A stretch of 64,000 nucleotides of DNA from assembly GCA_003255025.1 (NCBI GenBank), contig QANY01003844.1:124001-188000 (forward strand). Reading direction: 5' to 3'. Made by a program: the position numbers and the translations under genes. The DNA comes from Datisca glomerata (lineage: Eukaryota; Streptophyta; Magnoliopsida; Cucurbitales; Datiscaceae). Under the pieces are notes generated by a model. It saw only the letters and a list, made by a program, of their open reading frames with translations, did no database searches and had not been told where the DNA came from. Shown in pieces: positions 1 to 12,395 of the stretch (its first letter is position 1; every line of letters begins with the position of its first letter).

Positions 1-1636
1 CATTAGTGAGAGAACAGATAGGAGAAAAAAGTTAAGATTTTTCTTCCAAGTGCCCACATACGGTAATTAGTTGACGGCCTGACAGATAGCAAGGAAGACC
101 ATGAGCTATCGACTCATGATTCATGGCAGTTTATGGCAGCGGCAAGCGATAGAGTCAACAACGACGTGGGCGATGATTATTTTCATGGTATCGATAGTGC
201 TCATGCATAGATCGAGGGATGGTTCAAGCGTGGATCGAGAAATCAGATCATGAAGATTTTTTTTTTAATTTTTGAGGTTTACACATCAAGGGTATGATTT
301 CTATATTCATTCAAGCATATATTTGATTGTTTAATAATTGAATTTCAAGGTCGGACAATTTTCCATTGTGTTAATCCCTTCATATAGGATATTTATCAAG
401 GTCTACCTTTGAATTTTAGACTGAGAATGTTTTGGTATTAGGATATTTATGGACAGAAACTTAATTTAAGGATATGTATTCCTAAGTAAATTGAGCTTAT
501 TAAGAGCAAGTAAATTGAGTAAGCTCCTTGCAGTAGTTTTTTAGTAGTTCATGCATACTTGATTAAACTCATTAGTAATACCCGTGTCTTATTATCATTA
601 AAATCTATCTCATAAAGATATATGGCTAATAATAAAAAAGAGGGAGGCAAACTCAATGGGAAGTACTTCCATTATAGAAAGGTTGGACACTAGAATGCTA
701 GTTGAGAGGTCTTCCAAAGCCAAGAAGAACAAAGGTACACGATCCATATTTATCAATTAGTCAGGTTTAGTGGTTGTTTCTACTGGATCCTAATGTGTAA
801 ATTCTGTAACCATAAACCACATCTGCAGTTCCTTGCATGGGATCTAGGAAACATGAAGCTAAATAGAAGGTGAGCTAGAGCTTATTCTTAGAACTGAGGC
901 GCAGGTCCCGATTGTTTCTTTTAGAAATTTTATTCTTTTCTTTGATAGCTTTAGGAGTTTATCTTTGTTCTATCTTTATGAGTGGAATTTAATATCAGTT
1001 TCTTGCCTTGGTCAATAAGGTTTTAGTTTTATTTTCTACAAGCTTTGACTATCATGATAAATAAAAATTTCATTTGTTCGGGTACATTGGTTCATTTGTT
1101 GCATGATACCAAGTTGGATAATACTGCACATAGTACACCTAAAAAGAGAGAGATTTTTCATATTAATGATACATATCTATGACAATTACATAGGGGTCAT
1201 ATAGTCTAGATTGGGATCTGGAGAATGAATAAAAGATATGTCTCTTAGGTCTTTGAGCGTAGAACGTCTACCAGTCTCTTAATCTTATATAAAAGGTAAA
1301 ACAACCAAAAAGGCCTTTTAAGACAATAAGATATAGAGCCACAAAGCCACTAGAGTTGTTCATGTTTATTTGTGTGGGTCTACTAGATTTGAAGGTTTCC
1401 ATATTCTCATCTACACCTCGCTTCCGTTGGAGTACATGAAATGAATCTCAGATTTTCACTTTGTGCCAATGATATGCATCTACATCATTGACAGTCTCTA
1501 CGTGGTTGTTGGGATCTAACTCATGCTTTTCAGGTACCACCTTAAAATTTTTTCCCAAAAGCATGCATATCTTAGGTGGTTTTATCCCCCCCCCCCCGAG
1601 TCGTTGATGTACTTTGGAAGTGTTTCTCTCATTTTC
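1..1636. other. intergenic, no gene recognised
   Basis: I see no supportable coding region. All frames are broken by stops and the sequence is AT-rich. A C-homopolymer lies just before 1600. The stretch next to the antisense Copia relic may be more of the same decayed element, but I could not recognise protein similarity there. Confidence 0.5.
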
Positions 1637-2190
1637 TTATGCAACTAGAATCTCATTAACTACTAGATTTTCTAATAAGACTAGTTGAGACTGTTGCTCA
1701 AAAGTTCCATCAGCAATCTCTTCTATGACCATGTTGTTCTTGTAGTTATCTTCTAAGAATATAACATTTGTACTAACAACACATTTTATGCTCAGTACTA
1801 TAAAACAAATATCATCTTGTTCCTTTTGCATACCTAACAAAATAGACATATTTGATCTAGAATCTAACTTAATAGTACGTCTGCTGGACATTTCTACATA
1901 TGTAAACTAGGTTTACGACCATTCCATAACTCTTATGGTGTCTAAGGCTTAGATGCAACTAGATTTAAAAAATAAGTTATTGTTTCCAAGGCTTGGACCC
2001 AAAATGAAATAGCTAAAGTTTAATAAATCATTACCTTACCATATTAAGGGTTCTCTTTCTCCACTCTACTACACCATTTTAATAGGGTGTCCCATGTGTA
2101 GTAAGCTGGTATGTAATCTCATATCACTTAATAATCCATATAGGGACTCTTTTCTTCGATCAAATAAAAAATGACAAAATACTAATAGCC
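1637..2190 (-). pseudogene. Ty1/Copia integrase relic (antisense)
   Basis: Read on the minus strand, several frames give pieces of a Copia polyprotein around the end of integrase. They are, in order, a THGTP..NGV..WRKRTL-like stretch (about 2110 to 2040), ELWNGRKPSL (about 1940), CPADVL, and then LDSRSNM...VVSTNVIFLEDNY (1891 to 1740). In plant Copia elements these correspond to the GTPQQNGVAERRNRTL segment, the PYELW.GRKPSL segment and the strand after it (VSTNAVFLEEDY). Frameshifts and stops separate them, so this is a dead fragment. No LTRs were found around it. Family assignment is by remembered consensus; the order of motifs makes chance unlikely. Confidence 0.65.
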
Positions 2191-2646
2191 TCACCTTGCT
2201 TGGACATTCATAGAAAGATGGTATAAAATATTAATAGAAAGATGGTATAAAATATGAAGAAACTGTTTCACCGATAGTTTTACTTAAGTTTATAAGGATA
2301 TTGTTGTCAATCGCATCTCATTTGGATTTAAAAGGTTTAGGAAATAGATGTCTTTTTAGACTAGTTTCCTAATTGACACTATTTTTGGTTCTTCCAACTT
2401 GGATGAACTTTGGCGTCAATTATCTAATCCCACTTAAAAACAATTTGGATATGTTAGGATCTTGAAATTAATAGAGAAATGAAAGAAAAATGTGAAGTAT
2501 TACATTGTCATTGTTTGAAGTCTTTAGAATATGTAGAAGAAAATAATTATAAGAATGAATTTTACTATTAATAATTTCCTTCCATTTTGTGAGGTTCTTC
2601 TTATTTTTATTCTCCTCATATTTTTCAAGATCCAGACATTAACTTA
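2191..2646. other. intergenic, no gene recognised
   Basis: AT-rich spacer between the antisense Copia relic and the Harbinger element. It includes a short tandem duplication (ATAGAAAGATGGTATAAAAT twice, about 2211-2255). The last three bases (2644-2646, TTA) are the left target-site duplication of the next element. Confidence 0.5.
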
Positions 2647-4575
2647 GGGCTTGTTTGGCTATCCGGATTGTACAGTATTAAGCGACTGGATAGTACTATT
2701 TTAGTATTGTAAAACATTTGGTAAAAAATAGCGTATGTATTAATTAATATGGTGGGATTGTTTAGTCCCACCAGAGCCGGATAATTTAGTCCCCTCTTTT
2801 CAGGAGGGACTACACAAGACTAAAGAAAAACACCTATATATATCTCTCTCTCTCTCTCGACCATCTCTCTCAACCCTCTGTCTCTCGATCCTCTCAGTAG
2901 TAGCTCATAGCCTCTCTCTCGTCAATCTCAGCATTTCTTTCGCCGTCGCAGCTTGCAGGTGAGATCTTCTTCCTCTTTCTTCTTCTCCTCTTTTTTTCTT
3001 CATCTCATCTTCTCTTTCTTCTTCTCCTATTTTATTTCTTCTCAGATCTACATTTTTCTTTCTCTAAATTTCTGATGAGTTGTTGAATCTCCAAACCTTT
3101 AGATTCTAAAATTAGGGATTATATAATTTTCTGATTTCTGATTTTGGTGCCTGATTTCTGGTGTCCGATTTTTGCCACTTGGATTTGGGAAATGGAGAAG
3201 GAAAGGTTTTAGATTAAAATTGAGATTGAGGCGGGGCTATCACCTTCTATTGCTATGGTATGAACAATGCAAATGGCAATGCTCAATATGTTGGTATAAA
3301 AGAATTATTGGATTCTATCTCTATACTATGATTGAATATATCTTATGAATATACCTTCTTCCATTCTGCTTCTAGCCTAAAAGATTTGTTGGATTCTAGC
3401 TCTATATTGTGATTGCAAATTGATTGTTTTATATTTCTGGAAATAGAGCGCTTGGACCAGTTAGGGAATGGAAGCTCAAAGACCGTGTTACTATAAAAAA
3501 TTCATATAGGATGAAAACTTTAGTACCAATTATTTTTTCCCTTCTTTTGTACAGAAAATATTTAAAAAAAATTAATGCGGGGCGTGATCGCAAAAGAGAA
3601 AATGTATAGTTGATCTTTTGGCATGCTCTTTTTAGTTTTATACCATGTCTGAAAGCGTTTGGAAGTTACAATCTATTGCAGTGGTATGATATATTAAATG
3701 TTATTCAATCATGATTTTTTCCCTTCTTTTGTACAGAAAATATTTAACAAAAATTATGCAGTGTGTGATCGCAAATGTATTGTTCTTCATTATTGATTGA
3801 GATATGTTTTATTAGGGATGGATGGAGATCACAACCAAAATAATGAGAAAACAATACGAAGAATCATTAGGCATTCTTGGATCAAAGTGGAGGAAGATGC
3901 ATTATCGGAGATACTTGATGATGTAGTTACAGGAGACATTTGTTATAATAATGGTTCTTTTAAACCTTGTACCCTAAAGCTCATTGAGAAAAGTATGAAT
4001 GAAAAGTGTCATGAATCTGGGTTGAAGGCTAGGCCACATATTGTGTCCAAGTTAAAAAATTGGAAAAAAAATGTATGGAACTGTTCTTCATCAGAGATGA
4101 ACATGCAAATGAGAGAATATTATGATTGCTTATTTTGTAATGTATTGGTGCAGTATGAAGTTGAATTAAGAGAATATTATGAAATCATTTATGTATGGAT
4201 ATTATCGTAAACGACTAAAATAAATGATGATGTTTATGGATCATTCTTTTAGTGTATTAGTTATTGTTATTTGGATAAGTATAAATTTACCTATTATGCT
4301 TTTAGTAGCATGAATGAGATAATTTATTTTCTAGTTGAAAATGTAAAATAACATGTTAATAAGTTTCAAATAGGCTTTTAAAGACTAAATCATGCCAAAC
4401 ACTTTTACAATCCAGTATTATGGTATGTCAAACATCATACAAGTAATATAGTTTTATAACTAATACAACACCAAACACTGGACAATATTATTTAATCTAG
4501 TACATTATTGTACAGTACAGTCCGATAAATTTAGTACAGTACTATCCAATACTATCATGAATGTCAAACGAGCCA
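2647..4575 (+). mobile_element. PIF/Harbinger-type DNA transposon, non-autonomous
   Basis: The left end begins GGGCTTGTTTGGCTATCC. The reverse complement of the right end begins TGGCTCGTTTGACATTC. Both ends continue into GGATAGTACT-type subterminal repeats. TTA flanks both sides (2644-2646 and 4576-4578), which fits the three-base target duplication of PIF/Harbinger. The 1.93-kb body starts with a CT-rich leader containing a CTCT microsatellite. It holds one recognisable gene, a Myb/SANT-like protein at 3797-4210. No DDE transposase is visible, so the element could only move with help from another copy. Confidence 0.8.
3797..4210 (+). CDS. Myb/SANT-like protein of PIF/Harbinger element
   Basis: The 137-codon open frame contains a Myb/SANT-like domain of the kind found in the second ORF of plant PIF/Harbinger elements and in domesticated relatives. 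Visible parts are a tryptophan-bearing first helix (HSWIKVEEDALSEIL), then SFKPCTLKLIEKSMNEK, GLKARPHI and LKNWKKN, in the family order. The natural start may be the ATG at 3818, because a splice-acceptor-like TTATTAG lies immediately before it and the first codons are not family-like. In active elements this protein binds the transposon ends and recruits the transposase. Here the partner transposase is absent. The frame is open to its stop, but the C-terminus has a repeated MREYYD / LREYYE motif and may be truncated. Confidence 0.6.
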   Translation: MRYVLLGMDGDHNQNNEKTIRRIIRHSWIKVEEDALSEILDDVVTGDICYNNGSFKPCTLKLIEKSMNEKCHESGLKARPHIVSKLKNWKKNVWNCSSSEMNMQMREYYDCLFCNVLVQYEVELREYYEIIYVWILS

Positions 4576-5547
4576 TTAGTGTTCCATTGGGTCCACTAAG
4601 ATTATGCTTTGAGTAGTTATGTCATTATTTTTGTGATTATTAATATTCAAGAGGCCAGGTTTCATTCCATTATAACGTTGTTGACAGTTTTGGCAACTAT
4701 TTTTCAAATACCTTTTTAAACTCAATTCATCTTAAAATAACTTAATTACACATAAGCATTTTTAAACTATTTAGCAGAAGATGTCGCAATGGGAGCCGAT
4801 GACAAAAATGTTGACGGGGTTTAAACGAAATGACCGAAAGTAAAGATAATATTGAAGTGAAGATAATATTGTCTATTTTGAAAGTACAGAGACAAAATAT
4901 ATATCTTTCTTTTGAGTAATTCAATTTTTACTCTGAGTTCGATAATTTACACTCATAAACTTTAAATAGGTAATTTTACTCATTGAGCTTTCAATACAAG
5001 TAATATTGGTCATCCTTTCGTCAACTTCACTAACGCCTATTGATGCTCTATTTTTCCTCCCATTTTCTATTGTCAGAAAACTGATATTGAAGAGAGTCCT
5101 GCCATTATCTTCCTATCAACAGAGAATAATCTCATAGCTATATCAATTAGAGAATTTTGGAATCTGAGCCCATTCTAACTTGAGTTTAGAGCTGCTCAAT
5201 CACTGCAATGTCAAAACCATTTTTCCAACAATACCCACCTTAATTAATTCATTCAGGCTCTTCAGATGTATTAAAGATTAAACTTTCTAAATCAACTCAA
5301 CAATAAAAACTTCAGGAATTAAATCTATTTGTAAATGGCCAGAGAACGAAAGAAGTCTACTCCTCGGGTAATCCGTTGTTCATCGCTAATGATGCCGTTT
5401 AGGTTTGACTTCAATTAATTAGCGACGACGAGTAGCTATGCCTATGGCAGTTCTTAAATGTAACTTTAAAATTATTTAACAACAAAATACGTAAGAAATA
5501 CATAATGCTATGGCATGACTCTCTTCTGTTTCAGTTTTCTGGAAGAG
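4576..5547. other. intergenic, no gene recognised
   Basis: Spacer between the Harbinger element and the first Copia LTR. No protein similarity was recognised. Bases 5543-5547 (AAGAG) are the probable left target duplication of the Copia element. Confidence 0.45.
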
Positions 5548-7041
5548 TATATCAGAGCTTTGGATTTTTATAAAGTAAAGCTAAGTGTGTGTGTGTGTGT
5601 GTGTGAATGAAAATTAAGAAGAAATAGTGGGTAGCTAAAAAGCCAAAATCCTAGATTGCTTAGGCAAGAGATGGAGATATGGTTTATAAGATCTTACCTT
5701 GGGCTTTAGAGCATTGCCCCAAGGGGGCACCCACATATTATGGGGGAGTGAGGACCCAAGCACCACACATCCACATGTCATCATCGTCCATCCGGTCAGC
5801 TTGGTATAGCACGACCTGACTCGACCCGGTATGGTCCGGTCTGGATGGAACCACATGTTACGTTATCTATCACAATAGAGTAGTTAAGAAACAGAAACTG
5901 CTATCTCTCAACTACTCATAAGGTGTACAGGCGGTGTTTCCACTGTAGGGAAACTGCCTGCCACGTGTCGTTGAAAAAAATTTATGGTTGATTTACTTAC
6001 TTCAAAGGCTAAGGCCCCTTGGTAGTTTTTTTAGGCCCTCACCTCACCCAAGTGGTTCGTGCATGCCTTGCTTTAGGGGGTTGGATCGCCTATCCAAGCT
6101 AGAGAGACGAGTTGGATACAAAATAGACGGCTGCTAGACTCATTCGCTAGCCCACTTCGATATATATATATGTATCTGTCTTTCTATTCATGTATATGCT
6201 TTTTTACAGATATTTAGCTATTAGGCATTTCGCATGAGTCTGTCACCAATCCCAACCCCGGTTAACCTTTTTCTCCTAACCACCTCATTCATCAACCTCT
6301 TACCCTTAAATAATGGGAGTTATGTCCTAATCCCCACAGTAATACCCGAGAGCACATGGGGAGAATAGATTTTACCTCAATCTTTATACAGTATACGAGC
6401 TTGCCTCTTTTCTGGGCTAGCTCGAAAAACCTAGACTCCCCCTTGGAAAATCTTCGTACGTTGCTAACCCCTTATTCTCCTCCTATCTTTGAGTTATTCT
6501 TGAATCGAGGAGTGGAAGCTCAGCTAGGACAGTTCCTCTCTTCAATGGCTGGATGGGGAATTGCATCTGATACGATTTCTTAGCGACCCATATAGTGGAA
6601 ACTGCCCACTTCGTGTCTGTAGGTGAAGGAAGCGATTTTCTATACAAAAAACTATCACCCTTTAATATATAATAGAGCATAAACCATATAGAGAGAGACT
6701 CACTAAGATTTTTTATTTTTCCCCTACTATTTTAGAGAGTTCATTTTTAGAGCAAGAATACTATTTCGAGTTCAGTAACGATTGAAGCATTCGTTTGCTA
6801 AGTCTTCAATCATGGTAGTTGTATCATGTAGAGACATTCATCATAGTCTCCAAGCAAACCATGGAGGGTGAAATTTGTCTTTAGGTGATTGCTTTGCAAT
6901 CTTTTACCGATTTCTTTTCTCTCATGTAATTTCCTGTTTTAGAGTCTGTAATCTCCTATACTAATAATTTTAAGTCTATAATTTTTGGTTTAATCTAAGC
7001 ATTTCTATTCAAGTGTTTTTCTATCCAATTATGGTTTTAAC
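5548..7041 (+). repeat. 5' LTR of Copia element, carrying an insertion
   Basis: It matches 14971-15804 over several blocks: AAAGTAAAGCTAAGTGTG near the start, CTTACCTTGGG near the middle, TTTTCTATACAAAAAACT, TTAGAGAGTTCATTTT, and TTTCCTGTTTTAGAGTCTG near the end. A TG dinucleotide microsatellite (about 5586-5604) is longer here than in the 3' LTR. The LTR is interrupted at about 5959-6596 by sequence absent from the other LTR. Its end is placed at TTAACA just before the untranslated leader; the exact last bases are uncertain because both LTRs share the next few. Confidence 0.75.
5959..6596. other. foreign insert in LTR, organelle-like composition
   Basis: This block is missing from the 3' LTR. 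It is bounded on both sides by GGAAACTGCC (5949-5958 and about 6597-6606), which could be a target-site duplication. Its base composition is less AT-rich than the surroundings and its texture resembles plant mitochondrial intergenic DNA, like 58.2-64 kb. It has no recognisable gene; the open frames here (for example 6356-6583) resemble nothing I know. An unrecognised non-autonomous transposon with 10-bp duplications is an equally good explanation. Confidence 0.4.
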
Positions 7042-7086
7042 AATCTAAAGAAAAATCTACCAAATGAATAACAAACCACTACTGTC

Positions 7087-10000
7087 ATGGCAGTGCCTCA
7101 CGTTGAGAAACTAAAAAAGTTTAAGGGAGAAAACTTCAAGAGATGGCAACAGAGATGGTGTTCTATCTAACAACTCTGAATCTGAGGGAGGAATGTCCTG
7201 TTACTGCAAAAGAATGTAGGCTAGGAAGATGGATTATGCAAAGGAAGCATGGATGCACTATGGTTTTCTCTGCCGTAATTACATCTTGAACGGTCTTGTG
7301 GACACTATGTATATTGTGTACTCATTGTTCCAGATGTTAAAGGAATTATGGTAAGCATTGGAAAAGAAGTACAAGACCGGGGATGTTGGGACAAAGAAAT
7401 TCATTGTTGGGAGGTTCCTGGAATATTTGATGGATGACAAGAGCACAATGGTCAGCCAAGTTGAAGAACTCCATATCTAGTTTAACAAGTTGACCAACGA
7501 GTGTATGACAATTAGCGAATCGTTTCAAGTGGCTGCAAACGATCAAGAAACTACCACTATCCTAGAAAGAATTCAAGAGCTACTTGAAGCATAAACAAAA
7601 GGACATGATGATGGAGGATCCCATGGTGAGACTTCAGATCGAGGAAGACAACCAAAAATACGATCATAAGTTGATGTCCTCTTCCATGGAGATGAAAGCG
7701 AACGTGGTGGAAGGAGGAAAACTGAAGCCAAAAAACAACAATAGGAAGACCATGAGTAGCGACAACAAAGGTATGGGTAATAAATGGATCGATGATGGTT
7801 GCTTGGTGTGTAGTAAAGTAGGACATCGAACAAAAGACTGTCGACATAAAAAAGACCACACAGTGGGTAATAACCGTCATAACGGTCACAAGAATAATCT
7901 GGCTATTGTGATTGAGATTGATAATCTATGTGTGACAATTTCTAAATTGTGCATTGCCACTAACGCCATTAGTTGGTGGGTTGATAGTGGTGCAACTAGG
8001 CACATTTGTGGTGACAATGACATTATTTTCAACTTATGAAGAAGTTGAAGGTGAAAAGTTGGACATGTGAAATGCCTCTGAAGCTGATGTGAAGGGTAAA
8101 GGGAAAGTGCCTTGGAAGTTTATCTCGGGAAAATAACTCACTCTCATTGATGTTTTCCACGTGCCTGAAATTCATAGGAATTTGGTTTTAGAATCTCTCT
8201 TATGAAAGACTTGATTTAAACTTGTATTTGACTCTGACAAGTTTGTTTTGACTAAAGGAGGGATGTTTGTGGGGAAGATGTATGTGTGTGATGGTCTCTT
8301 TAAGCTTAATGTATCCACCATAACTTCTGCTACTACTATTAATGAAAAATTTGCATCTTCTGTTTATATTGTTGAGTTATGTGATATGTTGTATGTTGGA
8401 TTAGGTCATGTAAATATTAAATCTATGCAGAGAATGATAAACTTAGGCTTATTACCAAAATTAGACATAGAAAAAGGACATAAATGTGAAATATGTGTTG
8501 AATCCAAATTCACTATGAAATCATTTAAACCTGTAGAAAGAAACAATGAATTACTTGGATTAATATATAGGGATTTATGCGACATAAAATTTTTACCAAG
8601 TAGAGGAGACGGAAAATATTTTGTAACATTTATTGATGATTGTAGTAAATTCTGTTATGTCTACTTGTTGCATTCAAAAGATGAGACTTTGGATATGTTT
8701 AAGACATACAAGTCTGGAGTTAAAAATCAACTTCGAAAGAAGATTAATGTGCTTTGATTTGATCGAGGTAGAGAATATGACTCCATTATGCTATCTGAAT
8801 TTTGTGCTCATCATGACATAGTGCATCAGACTACTGCACTTTATACACCTCAACAAAATGGGTGGCTGAAAGGAAAAATAAAACTCTGAAAGACATGCTG
8901 AACTGCATGTTGAACCGTCCTGAGTCACCTCATAGGCCTTGCTTACAGCTAACACTATACTAAACATAATTTCATATAAGAAGACTAACAAGTTACCTTA
9001 TAAAGTATGGAGAAGGAAGTTGTCTTCCTATAAAATCCTAAAAGTATGGGGGTGTCTCACAAATGTACAAGTACCATTGCCTAAAAGAGTCAAGCTAGGA
9101 CCCAAGACTGTAGATTATGTTTTCATTGGATACGCATTAAGCATTGCTGCATATAGGTTTTTGGTGATTAGGTCAGAAATTTCTGGCATAAGTACCAACA
9201 CTATAATGGAGTCTGTTAATGCCAAATTCTTTGAGAATGTGTTTTCATTTAAGGAAGGAATACACAATCAATCTACCAAACAAGGTATAGAAGAAAGTTC
9301 ATCTAGAGCTCATATTGATGAAAAATCTGAACCTAAGCATAGAAGAAGCAAACAAGCTAGAACAAGTACTTCATTTGGACTAACATTTCTAACATACTTA
9401 ATGGAAGCCAAACCTGAAATCTACAAAGAGTCAATGTTAAATCCATAAGCTTTTTTTTAAAGATGTCGTTGATAACGAGATTGAGTCCATTTTGCAAAGA
9501 AATAACTTGGATATTTGTTGACCTCCCACCAATGAATAAACCACCAATAGGCTATAAATGGATTTTCAAAAGGAAACTTAAAGCTGATGGTACGATTGAC
9601 AAGTACAAAGCTCGACTGGTAGCTAAAGGTTACCGGCATAAGGAATGTATAGATTTCTTTGATATATATTCTCCAGTGGCGAGGATCACTTCCATTAAAA
9701 TGTTGATCGCGATTATAACTATACATAATTTGGAGATACACCAAATAGATGTTAAGACTGCTTTCGTGAATAGAGAACTGGACGAACAAATCTACATGAA
9801 ACAACTAAGGGTTTTTTGTTAAAGGCCAAGAACGAAAGGTTTGTAAGCTTGTTAAATCTCTTTATGGGTTGAAACAAGCTACGAAGCAATGGCATGGAAA
9901 ATTTGTTCACACTATGCTATCGAATGGCTTTACGAGAAGTGAGTGTGACAAATGTGTCTACATTAAAGATACTAGTAATATGTTTGTCGTAGTATGCTTA

Positions 10001-10249
10001 ATGATATGCTCATAATGATATAATATCTTCTACTAAGAAGATGTTGAGTTCTAACTTTGACATGAAAGACTTAGGTCTAACAGATGTCACTCTTGAAATT
10101 CAAGTGAAGTGAACTTCTGATGAATATATCCTTACTCAATCTCATTATTTGAAAATGATCTTGAAGAAGTTCGGCCAATTTGAAAGAAAATAAGTTGTAC
10201 CTCAATATGACTTAAACAGTAAGTTACGAAAGAACTATGGAGTTAGAGT
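7087..10249 (+). pseudogene. Copia gag-pol polyprotein, 5' portion, broken
   Basis: The leader ATG (7087) opens a gag start (MAVPHVEKLKKFKGENFKRW) that soon shifts frame. The zinc knuckle C-x2-C-x4-H-x4-C is at about 7799-7845. The aspartic protease motif WWVDSGATRHI is at about 7972-8005. The integrase zinc-binding part (GHVNIKSMQRM...CEICVESK) is near 8400-8510, followed by the start of the catalytic core (FIDDCSKFCYVY, about 8630-8670). Integrase C-terminal sequence follows (8940-9130). The RT part runs from YKWIFKRKLKADG (about 9550) through ARLVAKG to LEIHQIDVKTAF (about 9760). At the RT active site, where YVDD is expected (about 9990-10010), several bases appear to be lost and only a NDMLIM-like remnant is left. 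Multiple stops and frameshifts confirm a pseudogene. It is cut at 10249 by the CACTA insertion. Confidence 0.85.
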
Positions 10250-11143
10250 GACTACAAGAAAAACTAAAAATAGCAGCGGCTTTTTTGTCCTTTGCGGCGG
10301 TTGTTGAACCGGCGCCTTATCCACCATGGCAAAGGTTTTTGGCGGCGGTTATCCCAACCACCAAAGGACCACTGGCAAAGGGTGCTCTTTGTCAGCGGTT
10401 TTATTTCTCTTTACCGCGGTTTCAAACTGCCGGTAAAGATTATTTAGTGGCGGTTAAAATGCCCAAAAACTGAGAAGATTTCTTTCCCCGGGGTCTTTTC
10501 CAGTGGTTTGTTTTCTTATTATCAACGGTTTTAAACTGCCTTTTAAGCTCCAAAACCCCCGTTATAAATTGAAATATCAGCTAGAATTTTTTCTGTTTTT
10601 TAAACATCCCAAAATTTTTAAAAATATATGTTTCAAAAAACATTTTATATCATAAATTTCAAAAACTATCAATACAAAAATTCCAACAGTTCAGAGTCCA
10701 TCGATTTAAACATTCACAAATTCTTACATTTTAAACATTCACAAATTTTAAAGATTCAGAATCAATCAATTGAAACATTCACAAATTCTAAAGACAAAGC
10801 AACATTAGTCAAACTTAAGCAAATATAGTATTTTCCATCCTCACTGAACTTATGCGATCATGAAGTTAATGGAGGATCTCCAGAGTCCTATAAACACATA
10901 AAAAATGAACAAAATTAGTATTAGTGTTGGAATAAACATAATTTATAATTACATAAAGTACATATTCCTTAGAAATTTGACACGATCATCGTCGGGGAAT
11001 GAGAATGAAGGATTTTGTTCTTGCATCATTTTCATAAGGGATTGAAGTTGAACTTGACCATCTTGGAGTTCATGGACCTGTGAATTAACTATCTCATGTT
11101 CTGCACGTGGAGCGAACGCCTGTTTAAAAAATCGGTGGCTGCT

Positions 11144-11353
11144 CTACGATCCAAATACATTGGTGAGAGTTAGACCTAATCTCATTTCACGGACTCGTCC
11201 ATGATGCTCTGGACCCATAACTTCAGAAAATGCATCTCTAAGAGTGATATTATTCTCATCATGCATTTGGGTTGCATTTTCTCCTACAATATAAATAAAC
11301 AATTCGATCGCATATGTTACAAATATAGTTGAAAAAATAAAAAATATTGACAA
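11144..11353 (-). pseudogene. Ptta/En/Spm (Transposase_24-like) fragment
   Basis: The minus-strand frame reads NITLRDAFSEVMGPEHHGRV followed by a VREMRLG-type motif and VFGS. This resembles the conserved C-terminal core of the Ptta/En/Spm accessory protein of plant CACTA elements (the ..EVLGPERHGRVRGLG.. region). Only about 35 residues are convincing, and sequence upstream does not continue the match, so the gene is broken. It lies downstream of the TNP2 remnant on the same strand, the normal CACTA gene order. Confidence 0.6.
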
Positions 11354-11589
11354 ATATAGACTTAAAAATAATTCTTACAGCTCTAGAAGCAGATTCTTGA
11401 TCTACTCAATTCCCATCTTTACGTTTATGCGTTTCTATGAATAGTTAGACCGCATTGGGCTCTCTCCAACACCTCCATCTATCATTATGTTTAAAAAATT
11501 ATATTTTGATCACAATACTAAAAATAAAAATATTACTTATAATAAAAAAGATTTACGTACCATTTCATCTTATTATTTAGCATAGCTTT

Positions 11590-12395
11590 TCCTCCCTAAA
11601 AGAATGACGTATACTTTGTTTTGCTCGTATAGCTTTTCCTTCCACCTTGAAGTACCACAAGTAGAACATGATTGTTCTTGTTCTTTGTCTTTCCAATATA
11701 ATATGTAGTCACTTGGACAAGCATGTATCTTTTCATACCCAAGACCCAACTTTTTTATAATCTTTGCAGCTTCATAAAATATTTTGGCAACTCCTATCCA
11801 GCTTTACGCAATAACTCAAACAACCCCGATAATGCCTCATTACTCAATCCATGAAGACACTTGAGGTGGTAAAGATGCACAATAAATGAGATTTTTGAAA
11901 AACTTTTACATCCTTGATATAAAGGTTCATTACTATCTCTAACTAAGTCAGAGAAATCATTCACCTCTGCGTGTTGAGTATCATTTGGTTGTTCATTCGT
12001 ATTATTAGTAGTTGGTTTTGTTTGCAAATCATATGTTCCTATTTCATTATCCACAACTATAAATGCATCACGCAATAAGTCATGCATATTTTCATCACAA
12101 GCTTCATACACATATGTATGGTTCACATTTCTTTCATTAAACTCTTCTCCATTTGAATTTTGCAATATGGATTCACCATGGAAAAGCCAACATGTATAAT
12201 CAATGCAAAACCCATTACACAACAAGTGCCCATGCCACTCTCCCTATTCATCCTTAGCCTATTCACACAACGTTTGCATGGACATAAAATCGTACCCTCT
12301 ACAGAAACTCTTTCAAAAGTAAAATCAAGAAACTCCTCAACTCCATTAAGGTAATCTTGACTAACTCGAGATTTTTCAATCCAACTTTTATCCAT
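11590..12395 (-). pseudogene. CACTA TNP2 transposase, N-terminal remnant
   Basis: From the ATG at 12395 the minus strand encodes the transposase-associated domain: MDKSWIEKSRVSQDYLNGVE, then CPCKRCVN with its cysteine-rich metal-binding motif. A frameshift near 12210 moves the reading to the frame with LCNGFCIDYTCWLFHGE. This continues through LYHLKCLHGLSNEALSGLFELL. A second shift leads to AKIFYEAAKIIKKLGLGYEK, ACPSDYILYWKD and CSTCGTSRWK, the start of the TNP2 domain. The catalytic remainder is absent. In an intact element the product cuts the element ends. With two frameshifts and no catalytic core this copy is inactive. Confidence 0.8.

Noticed and set aside
7557..7889. Several overlapping antisense open frames opposite Copia gag
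   Set aside because: They are shadows of the sense gag and zinc-knuckle frame and resemble no protein family.
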